This document shows positions 8,373-16,472 of a stretch of DNA of 64,000 nucleotides, one piece after another. Under the pieces are notes generated by a model. The model searched no databases. It was not told the DNA's origin and saw nothing but the letters and a program-made list of their open reading frames with translations. The position numbers were made by a program, and so were the translations under genes. The stretch is from Nonomuraea polychroma (GTDB lineage: Bacteria; Actinomycetota; Actinomycetes; Streptosporangiales; Streptosporangiaceae): assembly GCF_004011505.1 (NCBI RefSeq), contig NZ_SAUN01000001.1, positions 6,227,501 through 6,291,500 of the forward strand. The letters are read 5' to 3'. Within the stretch, counting starts at the first letter, position 1. Every line of letters begins with the position of its first letter.

Positions 8373-8984
8373 TCAGCCCTCGGGTTTGTCCCAGGTCAGC
8401 AGGTAACGACGGAGCAGCAGGCGGCGGAAACGGCAGCCGGGCAACATGCGCCGTGCCTCGCGGGCGATCTCTGCCCAGGAGGTCGCGGGGGACATGCCCG
8501 GCACGCCGGGCCCGCGCTTGCCGCCGTGGAACACCTTCAGCACGTGCGAGGCCGCCTGCCCGGCCAGCCGGACGATCCAGTCCAGGGGCGTGCGGTCCTT
8601 CCCTAGTCCGACGACCACCAGCCGGCCGCCCGGCGCCAGCAGCCGGACCAGCCCGTTCACCGCCTCCCGGAAGTCCGCGTGGTGGATGACCGCGACGGCG
8701 GTGACCAAGTCGTACTTGCCCTCGGGGAGCAGTCCCTTCTCGTCGTCGAGGTAGTCGGCCTCGACGAAGGTGACGTTGTCCAGGTCGCCGTACTGCCGCC
8801 GGGCCATCGCGATCGCGTCGGCGGCGCGGTCCGCGCCGGTCACGGCGGGGACGCGGGCGGCCAGCTTGCTCACCAGCAGTCCGTCGCCGCACCCGACGTC
8901 GAGCGCGCGCTCGCAACCGCCGGGCACGAGCTGTAAGACCAGCCGCTGGTAGTGGACGTTGTGATTCCAGTACGTTTCCGGCAT
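8373..8984 (-). CDS. Class I SAM-dependent methyltransferase
   Basis: A 203-residue cytoplasmic methyltransferase. The SAM-binding motif I is ALDVGCGDG (about 28-36), followed by the acidic residue in VTGADRAADAI and the IHHADF and GGRLVVVG segments of a small Rossmann methyltransferase, closest in style to ubiquinone/tocopherol-type small-molecule enzymes. The substrate is unknown. Its ATG lies 4 bases after the stop of the rifampin-phosphotransferase-like gene, so the two are probably co-transcribed. Confidence 0.82.
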   Translation of the reverse strand: MPETYWNHNVHYQRLVLQLVPGGCERALDVGCGDGLLVSKLAARVPAVTGADRAADAIAMARRQYGDLDNVTFVEADYLDDEKGLLPEGKYDLVTAVAVIHHADFREAVNGLVRLLAPGGRLVVVGLGKDRTPLDWIVRLAGQAASHVLKVFHGGKRGPGVPGMSPATSWAEIAREARRMLPGCRFRRLLLRRYLLTWDKPEG

Positions 8985-8988
8985 TTGA

Positions 8989-11559
8989 TCACAATAGCGT
9001 CACGGTGCCCGCCGCGCCGTTCACTTCGATCTCCTGGCCCGTGGTGATGCGGTGGGTGGCGTCGGGGACGCCGACGACGGCGGGGATGCCGTACTCGCGG
9101 GCCACCACCGCGCCGTGCGACATCGCGCCGCCCATCTCCATGACGAGGCCGCCGGCCGTCAGGAACAGCGGCGTCCAGCCGGGGTCGGTGGACGGGCAGA
9201 CGAGGATCTCGCCCGGCTCCAGGTGCGCGCCGACCGGGTCGAGCACCACCCTGGCCATGCCGGCGACGGTGCCCGCCGAGGCCGCCGTGCCGGTCAGCGC
9301 GCCGTCCGCGGCGGCCACCGCCAGCGCCTCGGGCTCGGTGCCGTCGGACAGCAGCACGCGGGGCACGTGCCTGCGCCGCTGCTCCTGCACGTACGCCGCC
9401 CGCCGCTCGGCCACCACCTCCCGCAGGTCGCCTCCGTCCAGCGCGGCCCTGACCTCGCGCAGGTCCAGGAAGAACACGTCCTCGGCCGCGGCGAGCACGC
9501 CGAGCCCCACGAGGTGCTCGCCGACCGCGAGCAGGCTGTGCCGTACCGCGGCGAGCGTCTTGACCAGGTAGAACTTGGGCAGCTCACGCAGGCCGGCGAA
9601 CTTCCTGGTGCGCCGGAGCCCGAACCTCGCCACGGCGCCCCGCCAGCGGGCCCTGCGCCGGGCCTGCCGCACCACGTGGGCGCTGGCGGCCTGCGCCTGC
9701 TCGGCGCCCTTGGCGAACAACGCGGCGGGGGCGAGGTCGGCGCCGCCGTCCATGCGCAGGTAGTTGGCCAGCACGCCGAGGATGTGCGCGGGCTCTTCCG
9801 ACCAGCGGGGCACGCCGAGGTCGATCTCCGCGACGCCGCGGTGGCCGTACGTGTCCAGGAACGCGGCGATCTCGCGCTGCGCGACGGGCGGCAGGCCGCC
9901 CTGCTGGTAGCGGCGGACCAGCTCGGCGACCGGGAGCTCCTTGAACGGCTCCGGCTCGATACGGGTGGCCAGGTCCCACAGCTCCAGGTCCATCTCCGTG
10001 GTCGGGTTGTGCGGGACGCTGCGCAGCACGTCCTGCATCTCGGCCAGCGGCACGCCCGACAGCTTGGATGCCAGCGCGAACAGGCCGTACCCGGTGATCA
10101 CGATGGGCATGATCGAGATGATGGCGGGGAAGGTGCCGGCCAGCATGCGCTCGGCGTGATCCAGCCGCTGTGCGGGGGTCGCGGAATCGGGCACCTGAAG
10201 CCGCTTGTCGAGCTCTTCGCCGAGCCGGGCGGCGTAGGCCAGGGCTTTGTCCGGCCTGGTCAGGGCCATCAGGACACGCGAGGGGGCGTGGACGCGCCGG
10301 GCGAAGCGCGCGACGGCGCGCAGGAACGGGCGGGGGGAGGTGTGGACGAGCGACAGGCGCGGGTCCTCGACCAGCCGCTCCATGACGGTGGCGGTGCGGG
10401 CCTCGCCGAGCGTCAGCGCGCGCGGGAGGATGGCGCGGCCGGGGCGGCTGCGTACGGCGGTGGTGATGTCGAGCCACAGGCGCTGCCCCGAGACGAACGC
10501 GAAGGGCGCGCCGTCGAGCGGGTCGGCGGGGCCGTAGCCGGGCAGGCCGGCGGCACCGCCGCTGATCAGCTTGAACGCCGACAGGCCGAGCGGCGTGATC
10601 GGCCCCATCACGCCTTGGACGACGTTGACCGAGAAGTAGACCCGCAGCCCCGGCCTCGTGGTCTCGGGGAGCGGGTAGAGGGTGGTGATCGGCCTGGCCT
10701 GGGTGAGCCAGAGCGTGCCGTCCCCGTCGACGGCCCATTCGGTGTCCTGCGGCGCGCCGTAGTGATCCTCGACCCGGCGGCCCAGCTCGGCCAGCGCGAG
10801 GACTTGGGCGTCGGTCAGGCAGAGGCCGTCGTGGGCGGTCTCGACACGCTCGGTCCCGCCGCCAGGGAGGGAGCGAATCGCCAGTTTCTTGTCGCCGGCG
10901 TGGCGTTCGAGGATCGCGCCGCCGTAGACGACGAAGCGGTCGGGGTTGACGGCGCCGGAGACGACGGCCTCGCCCAGCCCGGGACTGGCGTCGATGACGG
11001 TCTCGCGCCGCCGGCCGGTGACCGGGTTCGCGGTGAACATCACGCCGGCGACCTGGGCGTCCACCATGACCTGGACGACCACCGCGAGGCGCACGGCGGC
11101 GTGGTCGATGCCGTTGGACTCGCGGTAGGCCACGGCGCGGTCGGTCCAGAGGGAGGCCCAGCAGCGGCGTACGGCGTCGACCACGGCGTCGGCGCCCACG
11201 ACGTTGAGGTAGGTCTCCTGCTGCCCGGCGAAGCTGGCGAACGGCAGGTCCTCGGCCGTGGCCGACGAGCGCACCGCCACCGGGACGTCGGGGCCGAGCG
11301 CGGCGTAGTGCTTCACGATCGCCTCGTGCACGGCGGCCGGCACCGGCGCCTCGAGCAGGTGCCGCCGCGCGCGCTCGGCCAGCCCGTCGCCGCTGGTCTC
11401 CAGCCCGGTGGCGACCTGACGGTACGCCTCCGTCGTGAGCACCCAGCCGGGCGGCACGGGCAGCCCGGCCCTGGTCAGCTCGCCGAGGTTGGCGGCCTTT
11501 CCGCCCACCTCGGCCAGCATCCCGGCGTCGATCTCGGAGAAGTCCAGTGCCGTGTTCAT
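8989..11559 (-). CDS. PEP-synthase / rifampin-phosphotransferase-like enzyme
   Basis: An 856-residue three-domain dikinase. The N-terminal ATP-grasp domain (about 1-310) starts with the family's VGGKAANLGEL segment. The middle domain (about 320-755) includes PITPLGLSAFKL, which resembles the start of the antibiotic-binding domain in rifampin phosphotransferases. The C-terminal swivelling domain carries the phospho-histidine motif GGAMSHGAVVAREYG (His815). Length and order match Rph (ATP + rifampin + water to 21-phosphorifampin + AMP + phosphate) better than ordinary PEP synthase. Many actinomycetes carry relatives whose substrate is untested, so rifampin is not certain. I chose the ATG at 11559, which has GGGAG 8 bases upstream; the frame opens earlier at 11625. 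Confidence 0.78.
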   Translation of the reverse strand: MNTALDFSEIDAGMLAEVGGKAANLGELTRAGLPVPPGWVLTTEAYRQVATGLETSGDGLAERARRHLLEAPVPAAVHEAIVKHYAALGPDVPVAVRSSATAEDLPFASFAGQQETYLNVVGADAVVDAVRRCWASLWTDRAVAYRESNGIDHAAVRLAVVVQVMVDAQVAGVMFTANPVTGRRRETVIDASPGLGEAVVSGAVNPDRFVVYGGAILERHAGDKKLAIRSLPGGGTERVETAHDGLCLTDAQVLALAELGRRVEDHYGAPQDTEWAVDGDGTLWLTQARPITTLYPLPETTRPGLRVYFSVNVVQGVMGPITPLGLSAFKLISGGAAGLPGYGPADPLDGAPFAFVSGQRLWLDITTAVRSRPGRAILPRALTLGEARTATVMERLVEDPRLSLVHTSPRPFLRAVARFARRVHAPSRVLMALTRPDKALAYAARLGEELDKRLQVPDSATPAQRLDHAERMLAGTFPAIISIMPIVITGYGLFALASKLSGVPLAEMQDVLRSVPHNPTTEMDLELWDLATRIEPEPFKELPVAELVRRYQQGGLPPVAQREIAAFLDTYGHRGVAEIDLGVPRWSEEPAHILGVLANYLRMDGGADLAPAALFAKGAEQAQAASAHVVRQARRRARWRGAVARFGLRRTRKFAGLRELPKFYLVKTLAAVRHSLLAVGEHLVGLGVLAAAEDVFFLDLREVRAALDGGDLREVVAERRAAYVQEQRRRHVPRVLLSDGTEPEALAVAAADGALTGTAASAGTVAGMARVVLDPVGAHLEPGEILVCPSTDPGWTPLFLTAGGLVMEMGGAMSHGAVVAREYGIPAVVGVPDATHRITTGQEIEVNGAAGTVTLL

Positions 11560-11640
11560 CGAATGCACTCCCGCCGTCAGCGTCCTGTCACCCAGTCTGA
11601 CGCTTTCCCGGCAGAAATTCAACACGTGATGAACTCCGGA

Positions 11641-12561
11641 TCAGAGCCCCAGGGGCACGCCGTCGAGGTCCCATTCCGGCGCGATCGGCACTCCCAGTGC
11701 CGCCAGCGCCATCGGCGCCACGTCGACCAGGCGTGGCGTGCCGAGCGAGCGCCCGCCGAGGTCCTCGCCCAGCCGGCCGGCGATCACGAAGACCGTGCGC
11801 TCCTCGTCCGACGTGCCGCCGTGGCCGCCCTCGTCCACGTGACCGTGGTCGGTGGTGACGACCACGGTCCAGCGCTCGTCCGGGTACGACCGCCGCGTGC
11901 GGATCGTGTCGAGCAGCCGGCCGAGGTACGCGTCCTGGGCCTGGAGCGCGGCGGCATACTCGGGGCAGTGGGGGCCGAGGTCGTGGGCCACCTCGTCGGT
12001 GTCGCCCAGGTACACGAACACGGCGCCGGGGTCGTCCTGCGCCAGGTGCCGCTCGGCCGCCTCCGTCACCTGCTTGTCGGCCTCCGCCCAGCCCACCGTG
12101 TAGCCGTCCAGCACGAACCGGTGGTCGATGGCCGGGCCGAAGGCGCCGTGCTCGGCGAGCGCCGCCCACGAGAAGAACGCGGAGGTGACGAGGTCAGGCC
12201 GAGCATTCTTCGCACGAGTCAGGAAGTCCGGAAATTTCTGGAACTGTGGGTCGGCGAAACCGTTGTCTACGATGCCGTGTTTGTCGGGCCAGACCCCCGT
12301 CGCGATGGACGACCAACCGGGCCCCGAGTCGGTGCGGGACTTGATGACCCGGCCGCCGTCTCCCGGCTCGGGGCTCTTGGGCACGACCTCGCCGGGCGAC
12401 TCCGTACGCGGCGCGCCGGCCTCGCCGTACGGGAGCAGGCTGGTGCCGTACGCGCCGGTGGACATCAACGCGGTCAGCACGGGGGCGCCCGACGCGGCGA
12501 GCAGGTCGAACCGCAGGCCGTCCATCCCGACGACCAAGACTTTGTTCTGAGGTAGGGGCAT
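11641..12561 (-). CDS. Alkaline-phosphatase-superfamily phosphodiesterase
   Basis: A 306-residue metal-dependent phosphodiesterase/nucleotide-pyrophosphatase-like protein. Metal ligands are visible in VVGMDGLRFD near the N-terminus and in TTDHGHVDEGGHGG (about 215-228), and the nucleophile is expected in PGWSSIATGVWPDKHGI. No signal peptide is seen, so it is probably cytoplasmic. It lies 8 bases downstream of the sugar isomerase in the lacI operon, so it may act on a phosphorylated sugar or a nucleotide sugar in that pathway (inference). Confidence 0.82.
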   Translation of the reverse strand: MPLPQNKVLVVGMDGLRFDLLAASGAPVLTALMSTGAYGTSLLPYGEAGAPRTESPGEVVPKSPEPGDGGRVIKSRTDSGPGWSSIATGVWPDKHGIVDNGFADPQFQKFPDFLTRAKNARPDLVTSAFFSWAALAEHGAFGPAIDHRFVLDGYTVGWAEADKQVTEAAERHLAQDDPGAVFVYLGDTDEVAHDLGPHCPEYAAALQAQDAYLGRLLDTIRTRRSYPDERWTVVVTTDHGHVDEGGHGGTSDEERTVFVIAGRLGEDLGGRSLGTPRLVDVAPMALAALGVPIAPEWDLDGVPLGL

Positions 12562-12569
12562 CCCCCTAT

Positions 12570-13343
12570 CTAAGCGGCGAACCTCCGCACCCAGTCAGCG
12601 GCTCCCGGCAGGATCTCCTCGACCGGCGCGACCTGCGGATACCACGTCCGCTCCCACTCCAGCGAGACCCACCCGTCGTAGCCGGCCCCGCGCAGCAACG
12701 CGCCCGCCTCCTCCAGCGGCACGGACCCGGTCCCCATCGGCACCGGCGTCGTGTCCTGCGCCGAGACCGCGTCCTTGACCTGGACATAGGACAGGTACGG
12801 GCCGATCGCGGCCAGCGAATCGGCCGGGGACTCACCGTGCCGCCACGGGTGCAGCAGGTCCCAGATCGCTCCCGTCGTGTCCGGGCAGCCCGCCTCGGCC
12901 AGCAGCCCGGCCACGGCCGTGCAGGTGGCCATGCTGTCGTGCGTCTCGACGAGCACGCGGCGGCCGAGCGCGGCGGTCGTGCCGGAGACCGCCTTCAGCC
13001 TCCGGGCGCCGACGGACGGGTCGTCGCCGCGCGGGAACACCCGCACCGCGGCCGCGCCCAGGTCGGCGGCGAGGCGCAGGTCGGCGAGGAGCGCCTCCAG
13101 GACCGGCTCGTCCGGCCCCGGCTCGCAGATGCCGACATATCCCGCGAGAGCGGAGATCTCCAGGCCCGCGCGCTCCACCCGCTCCCGCACCGAACGCCGC
13201 TCCGCCGAGTCCAGCCCGGCGTGCACCCCGGTGTCCGGGTGCAGACGCAGCTCCAGCCCCTGGCAGCCGTGCCGGCTCGCGATCTCGATCGCCCGGTCGA
13301 GGTCCTCGCCGGGCATCCCCAGCGTGCTGACCGCCAGCCTCAC
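12570..13343 (-). CDS. Sugar phosphate isomerase/epimerase, second copy
   Basis: A 257-residue TIM-barrel protein of the same superfamily as the one at 7461 but clearly divergent from it. Candidate metal ligands are the Glu in RVLVETHDS, the Asp and His in AIWDLLHPWRHGE, the residues around SYVQVKDA, and the Glu in VSLEWER. Its ATG overlaps the stop of the LacI gene by four bases (ATGA), a strong sign of translational coupling. It presumably acts on the sugar that relieves repression by that regulator. Confidence 0.83.
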   Translation of the reverse strand: MRLAVSTLGMPGEDLDRAIEIASRHGCQGLELRLHPDTGVHAGLDSAERRSVRERVERAGLEISALAGYVGICEPGPDEPVLEALLADLRLAADLGAAAVRVFPRGDDPSVGARRLKAVSGTTAALGRRVLVETHDSMATCTAVAGLLAEAGCPDTTGAIWDLLHPWRHGESPADSLAAIGPYLSYVQVKDAVSAQDTTPVPMGTGSVPLEEAGALLRGAGYDGWVSLEWERTWYPQVAPVEEILPGAADWVRRFAA

Positions 13344-14335
13344 TTCAACCTCCGTACGCTCTCACGCAACACGACCTCGCCGGCGACCTTCTCGACGACG
13401 ACCGCGTCCTCCTCGCCCAGCGCCAGCTCCAGCGCCCGCGCTCCCATGTCCTTCAACGGCAGCCGCACGGTGGTCAGTGCCGGCACGTGATCCCGCAGGG
13501 TGACGATGTCGTCGAACCCGGCCACCGACACGTCCTCGGGCACCCGGATCCCGCGCTCGCGGTAGGCCGCCAGCGCCCCGACCGCCATCACGTCGTTGAC
13601 CGCGAACACGCACGTCGTGTCCGTGCCCACCTGCTGGGCGGCCGCGTATCCGCCGTCGCGGTCGAACGGCCCGTGGATCACGTCCGGCGCCGGCAGCCCC
13701 AGCTCCTCCAGCGCCCCGGCGAATCCGGCGCAGCGGTCGGCGGCGGTCACCAGGTGCGGGGGCCCGGCGAGCACCGCGAAACGGGTGTGCCCGAGTCCGG
13801 CCAGCGCGCGTGCCAGCTCCGCCGCACCCTCGCGGTTGGCGGGCGCGACGGTGTCCACGCCGAGCAGATCCTGTCCGACGCAGGCGGCCCGGCCACCGCC
13901 CGACCGGTAGCGGGCCAGCTCGTCGCGGAGGCGCCCGGTGACGGCCGGGTCGGCCACCCGGGAGCCGACCAGGAGCACGGCCCGCACGCGCTGGGCGTTG
14001 AGCGTGGCCACGTAGGCGATCTCCTGCTCGGGGTCGCGATGCGTGGTGCCCACCATGACCAGCAGGCCCTCGGTGGCCGCCGCCCGCATCGCACCGTCGG
14101 CCAGGGCCGCGAAGTAGGGGTCCGTCAGGTCGTGCACGACGATGCCGATGACGTTGCCGGCTCCGCGGGCCAGCGTCTGGGCGGCGATGTTGGCCCGGTA
14201 ACCCAGCTCGTCGGCGGCCTGCTCGACGCGGGCCCGCAGGGCTGCGCCCACCTGGCGGGTGCTGCCGTTGAGCACCCGCGAGGCGGTCGCGAGCGAGACG
14301 CCCGCCTGCCTGGCGACGTCCTCAAGCGTGACCAC
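13340..14335 (-). CDS. LacI-family transcriptional regulator
   Basis: A 331-residue repressor. The helix-turn-helix is TLEDVARQAGVSLATASRVL (residues 3-22), followed by the hinge ending GYRANIAAQTLARG, then a periplasmic-binding-protein-like sensor domain to the C-terminus. I chose the GTG at 14335, which has GGGAGG just upstream; the frame opens earlier at 14440 but that extension is not LacI-like. A near-palindrome GGAAAGCGGTTTCC lies 11 bases before the start, and the related perfect palindrome GGGAAAGCGCTTTCCC precedes the operon at 5156. Self-control plus control of that operon is therefore likely. Its HTH differs from that of CebR-type repressors. Confidence 0.88.
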   Translation of the reverse strand: MVTLEDVARQAGVSLATASRVLNGSTRQVGAALRARVEQAADELGYRANIAAQTLARGAGNVIGIVVHDLTDPYFAALADGAMRAAATEGLLVMVGTTHRDPEQEIAYVATLNAQRVRAVLLVGSRVADPAVTGRLRDELARYRSGGGRAACVGQDLLGVDTVAPANREGAAELARALAGLGHTRFAVLAGPPHLVTAADRCAGFAGALEELGLPAPDVIHGPFDRDGGYAAAQQVGTDTTCVFAVNDVMAVGALAAYRERGIRVPEDVSVAGFDDIVTLRDHVPALTTVRLPLKDMGARALELALGEEDAVVVEKVAGEVVLRESVRRLK

Positions 14336-14345
14336 GAGACCTCCC

Positions 14346-14359
14346 GGAAAGCGGTTTCC
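14346..14359 (-). promoter_or_regulatory. LacI-type operator before the lacI gene
   Basis: GGAAAGCGGTTTCC is an imperfect palindrome: five-base arms GGAAA and TTTCC match, the centre does not. It shares GGAAAGCG with the perfect operator at 5115-5130 and sits directly upstream of the repressor's ribosome site, so it is a good autoregulatory site. Confidence 0.65.
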
Positions 14360-14401
14360 AAGTGTGCCAGAACAACACCTGGCTCCGCATCCTTCCACGT
14401 C

Positions 14402-14430
14402 CGGGGGCCCAGGACGACAGAAGGCCCCCG
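14402..14430. terminator. Inverted repeat downstream of the repeat-rich gene
   Basis: CGGGGGCC (14402-14409) and GGCCCCCG (14423-14430) can form an 8-base stem with a 13-base loop just beyond the stop codon of the gene at 14460. No T-tract follows, so this is a weak terminator candidate. Confidence 0.45.
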
Positions 14431-14459
14431 CGCAGGACATCCACCGGTCCTGCGTCAGG

Positions 14460-15620
14460 TCACCAGGGGAAGAGGATGTCGAGCAGTCCCTTCCGCTCCT
14501 CTTGCGTCGGCGTCGGCGCGGGCGCCTGGGTCGTGGGCTGCTGAGCGGGGGGCTGGCTGCTGGACTGCGGCGGCGTCGGCTGCGACTGCTGCCTGCTGTC
14601 CGACTGCTCGTTCTGGGGCCCGGTGTCCGTGTCGGTGTCCTGCATCTGGTTCACCGGCGGCCTGGTGGCCCGGCTGCTGGGCTTCGTGGTCGGCTCGCCG
14701 CCGCGGGTGGTGGACGTGGGACGCGAGGACGGCTCGCGCGTCGGCCGCGTCCGCTGGTTCGTCCCCGGAGGGTTTTCGGACTCGGTATCGGACGGCTCAG
14801 CGGTGTCCGTATTGTCGGGCTCGGGGGTGGCCTCCTCCGTCGGCGTGTCCTCGGGAGCCGCGGAATCCGTGGGCGTGGTCACCTCGCCGGCACTGGCGCA
14901 CTGACCGCCCTGGCACGGGTCGTCCGACGAGGTGCCGGTGAGCATGAACCCGGCCCCCACGCCGACCAGCACCACCGCGGCCGCCGCCACCAGCAGCTTC
15001 CTGGTGCGCCGCCGCACCTCGCGGTCGCCGCCCGAGCGCCCGTCGTGGGAGTCGTCGGTCCATCCCGAGCCGAGGAAACCGCGCTTGGTCTGCTCCTCCT
15101 CGCGATCGTCGGGCCCCGGCTCGTAGCCCCGGTCGAGCGGCAGGTACGGAGCCGAGTCGTCCACACGGTGCGGCCCGCTGTGCTCCGACAGCGAGTCATA
15201 CGGATCACCGGGGGCCCCGAGCACGTCATGGGGACCGCTGTGGCCGCCGAGCACGTCGTGGGAGCCACCGGGATCGCCCAGCACGTCATAGGAGCGGCCG
15301 TGGTCGCCGAGAACGTCATGGGGACCGCTGAGGCCGCCGAGGTCCTGAGGATCACTGGGGCCGCTCAGCAGGTCGTGCGAGGTCGGCGGGACGTCGTCGA
15401 GCACGTCACGCGGGGCGTCGCCCAGCAGCAGCGGGTCGCCGGTCAGCGAGCCCTTGTCGGGCGGCAGGATGTAGGTCTCGTTGCCGACGACCTGAATGGC
15501 GGGTTGCTCATCGGTGTCATCGGTGCTCCACCGCGGCGACAGCACGTCACCCGTCAACTCGGGGTTTGACGACCTACCCTGCCCATCCTCGAATGGCCTG
15601 TCGTTCTCGTCGCGCGCCAC
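14460..15620 (-). CDS. Single-pass membrane protein with 10-residue repeats
   Basis: A 386-residue protein I cannot place in a named family. The cytoplasmic N-terminal half is acidic and contains a ten-residue repeat (about 81-152) with the pattern x-H/Y-D-V-L-G-x-x-G-x; the core HDVLG is seen three times and YDVLG once. A basic RRRTRK stretch leads into one membrane helix (about 208-226). The external part has two Cys (DPCQGGQC) and a long Thr/Pro/Ser/Gln-rich stalk, ending in a short hydrophobic tail GLLDILFPW. The layout resembles actinobacterial envelope sensors or anti-sigma-like proteins without their enzymatic domains. It is transcribed alone. Confidence 0.7.
   Translation of the reverse strand: MARDENDRPFEDGQGRSSNPELTGDVLSPRWSTDDTDEQPAIQVVGNETYILPPDKGSLTGDPLLLGDAPRDVLDDVPPTSHDLLSGPSDPQDLGGLSGPHDVLGDHGRSYDVLGDPGGSHDVLGGHSGPHDVLGAPGDPYDSLSEHSGPHRVDDSAPYLPLDRGYEPGPDDREEEQTKRGFLGSGWTDDSHDGRSGGDREVRRRTRKLLVAAAAVVLVGVGAGFMLTGTSSDDPCQGGQCASAGEVTTPTDSAAPEDTPTEEATPEPDNTDTAEPSDTESENPPGTNQRTRPTREPSSRPTSTTRGGEPTTKPSSRATRPPVNQMQDTDTDTGPQNEQSDSRQQSQPTPPQSSSQPPAQQPTTQAPAPTPTQEERKGLLDILFPW
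15165..15380 (-). repeat. 30-base coding repeat
   Basis: About seven degenerate 30-base units inside the preceding gene encode its ten-residue HDVLG-type repeat. The central units are most alike at DNA level, each containing a variant of CCGAGCACGTC, which suggests recent tandem duplication. Confidence 0.65.
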
Positions 15621-15776
15621 GATGGAACCTCTCTAGTACGAATACGGACCGCGCCCCTTCCTAGCAGACCCGACCATCAGTTGTCCGGAAATTTCACCTG
15701 TTTCGCTAAAAACACGTTAAGTAACATTCGTCACTTAGTGTTCTTGTGCCACTTCAGGCGGTATTCCAGCCGGCGG

Positions 15777-16340
15777 TCAGGGGATCAGGCCGTCGAGCAG
15801 GTCACCGAGCGCCGACTTCACCTGCTCGATCCCCACCCCGCACTCCCGCATCCGGTACGCCAGCAACGGCGCGGCCAAAGGCGCCAGCAACGCGTCCGCC
15901 AGGCACGCGGCATCGGCATCCGGCCGCAGCTGCGCGATCAGCATCGCGAGGTGCCGGTGATAGGCGTCATAGGCGCCGCCGAAGCGGGCGAACGGCCCGG
16001 CCGTCTCCGCCATGAGCAGCAGGTCGAGCTGCTCGACCGTCCGCTCAGCGAGCGCGTCGAGGAACGCGCGCGCCCGCGCGGCGGGCTCGGCGCCGGGGCC
16101 GAGCGGCGGCGGCCCTTCGATGAAGGCGGACTGGAACTCGCGTTCCCGCCGGTCGATCAGCGCGTACGCCAGCCCGGAACGATCTCCGAAGCGCCGGTAG
16201 AGCGTGCCGACGCCGACCCCGGCCGCCGCGGCCACGTCCGCCATCGACAGGCCGCTCACCCCCCGGGCGGCGACGATGGCCTCGGCCGCGGCGAGGATCT
16301 TCGCGCGGTTGCGAGCCGCGTCGGTGCGCTCGCGTCTCAT
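15777..16340 (-). CDS. TetR-family regulator
   Basis: A 187-residue repressor. The N-terminal HTH runs from about 10 to 55 and includes GLSMADVAAAAGVGVGTLYRRFGDR, quoted here in two parts: GLSMADVAAAAGV and GVGTLYRRFGDR. The C-terminal ligand domain is of the kind that regulates oxidoreductases. I chose the ATG at 16340, which has a GGAG-type site upstream; the frame runs further to 16451 without TetR-like sequence. It is divergent from the SDR gene, and two copies of a GGAA-NNNN-TTCC palindrome lie between them, so it very probably controls both. Confidence 0.86.
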   Translation of the reverse strand: MRRERTDAARNRAKILAAAEAIVAARGVSGLSMADVAAAAGVGVGTLYRRFGDRSGLAYALIDRREREFQSAFIEGPPPLGPGAEPAARARAFLDALAERTVEQLDLLLMAETAGPFARFGGAYDAYHRHLAMLIAQLRPDADAACLADALLAPLAAPLLAYRMRECGVGIEQVKSALGDLLDGLIP

Positions 16341-16412
16341 GGTCTCCGCCCTCCCGCCGTCCCCGGAGCTCTCTGACGATCGATCGATCTCCCATCTTGG
16401 CACCGCTTGCAT

Positions 16413-16454
16413 GCGGAACGCATTCCGCTTACAGTCGAATCCGGAACACATTCC
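16413..16454. promoter_or_regulatory. Two-copy TetR operator
   Basis: GCGGAACGCATTCCGC (16413-16428) has perfect six-base arms around a four-base centre. A second copy, GGAACACATTCC (16443-16454), follows with centres 28 bases apart. Both lie between the divergent TetR and SDR genes, the usual position for a TetR operator. Confidence 0.7.
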
Positions 16455-16472
16455 GCTTCATCGGGAGGACGC

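Noticed and set aside
9052..12555. A 1167-codon open frame on the plus strand opposite the dikinase and phosphodiesterase
   Set aside because: It is the GC-rich antisense shadow of two well-supported genes; its translation is rich in Arg, Gly, His and Gln with no domain.
13340..14335. LacI-type gene as the CebR repressor of the Opp-type operon
   Set aside because: Its HTH differs from CebR, its own operator has the core GGAAAGCG rather than TGGGAGCG, and its neighbours are a different pathway.
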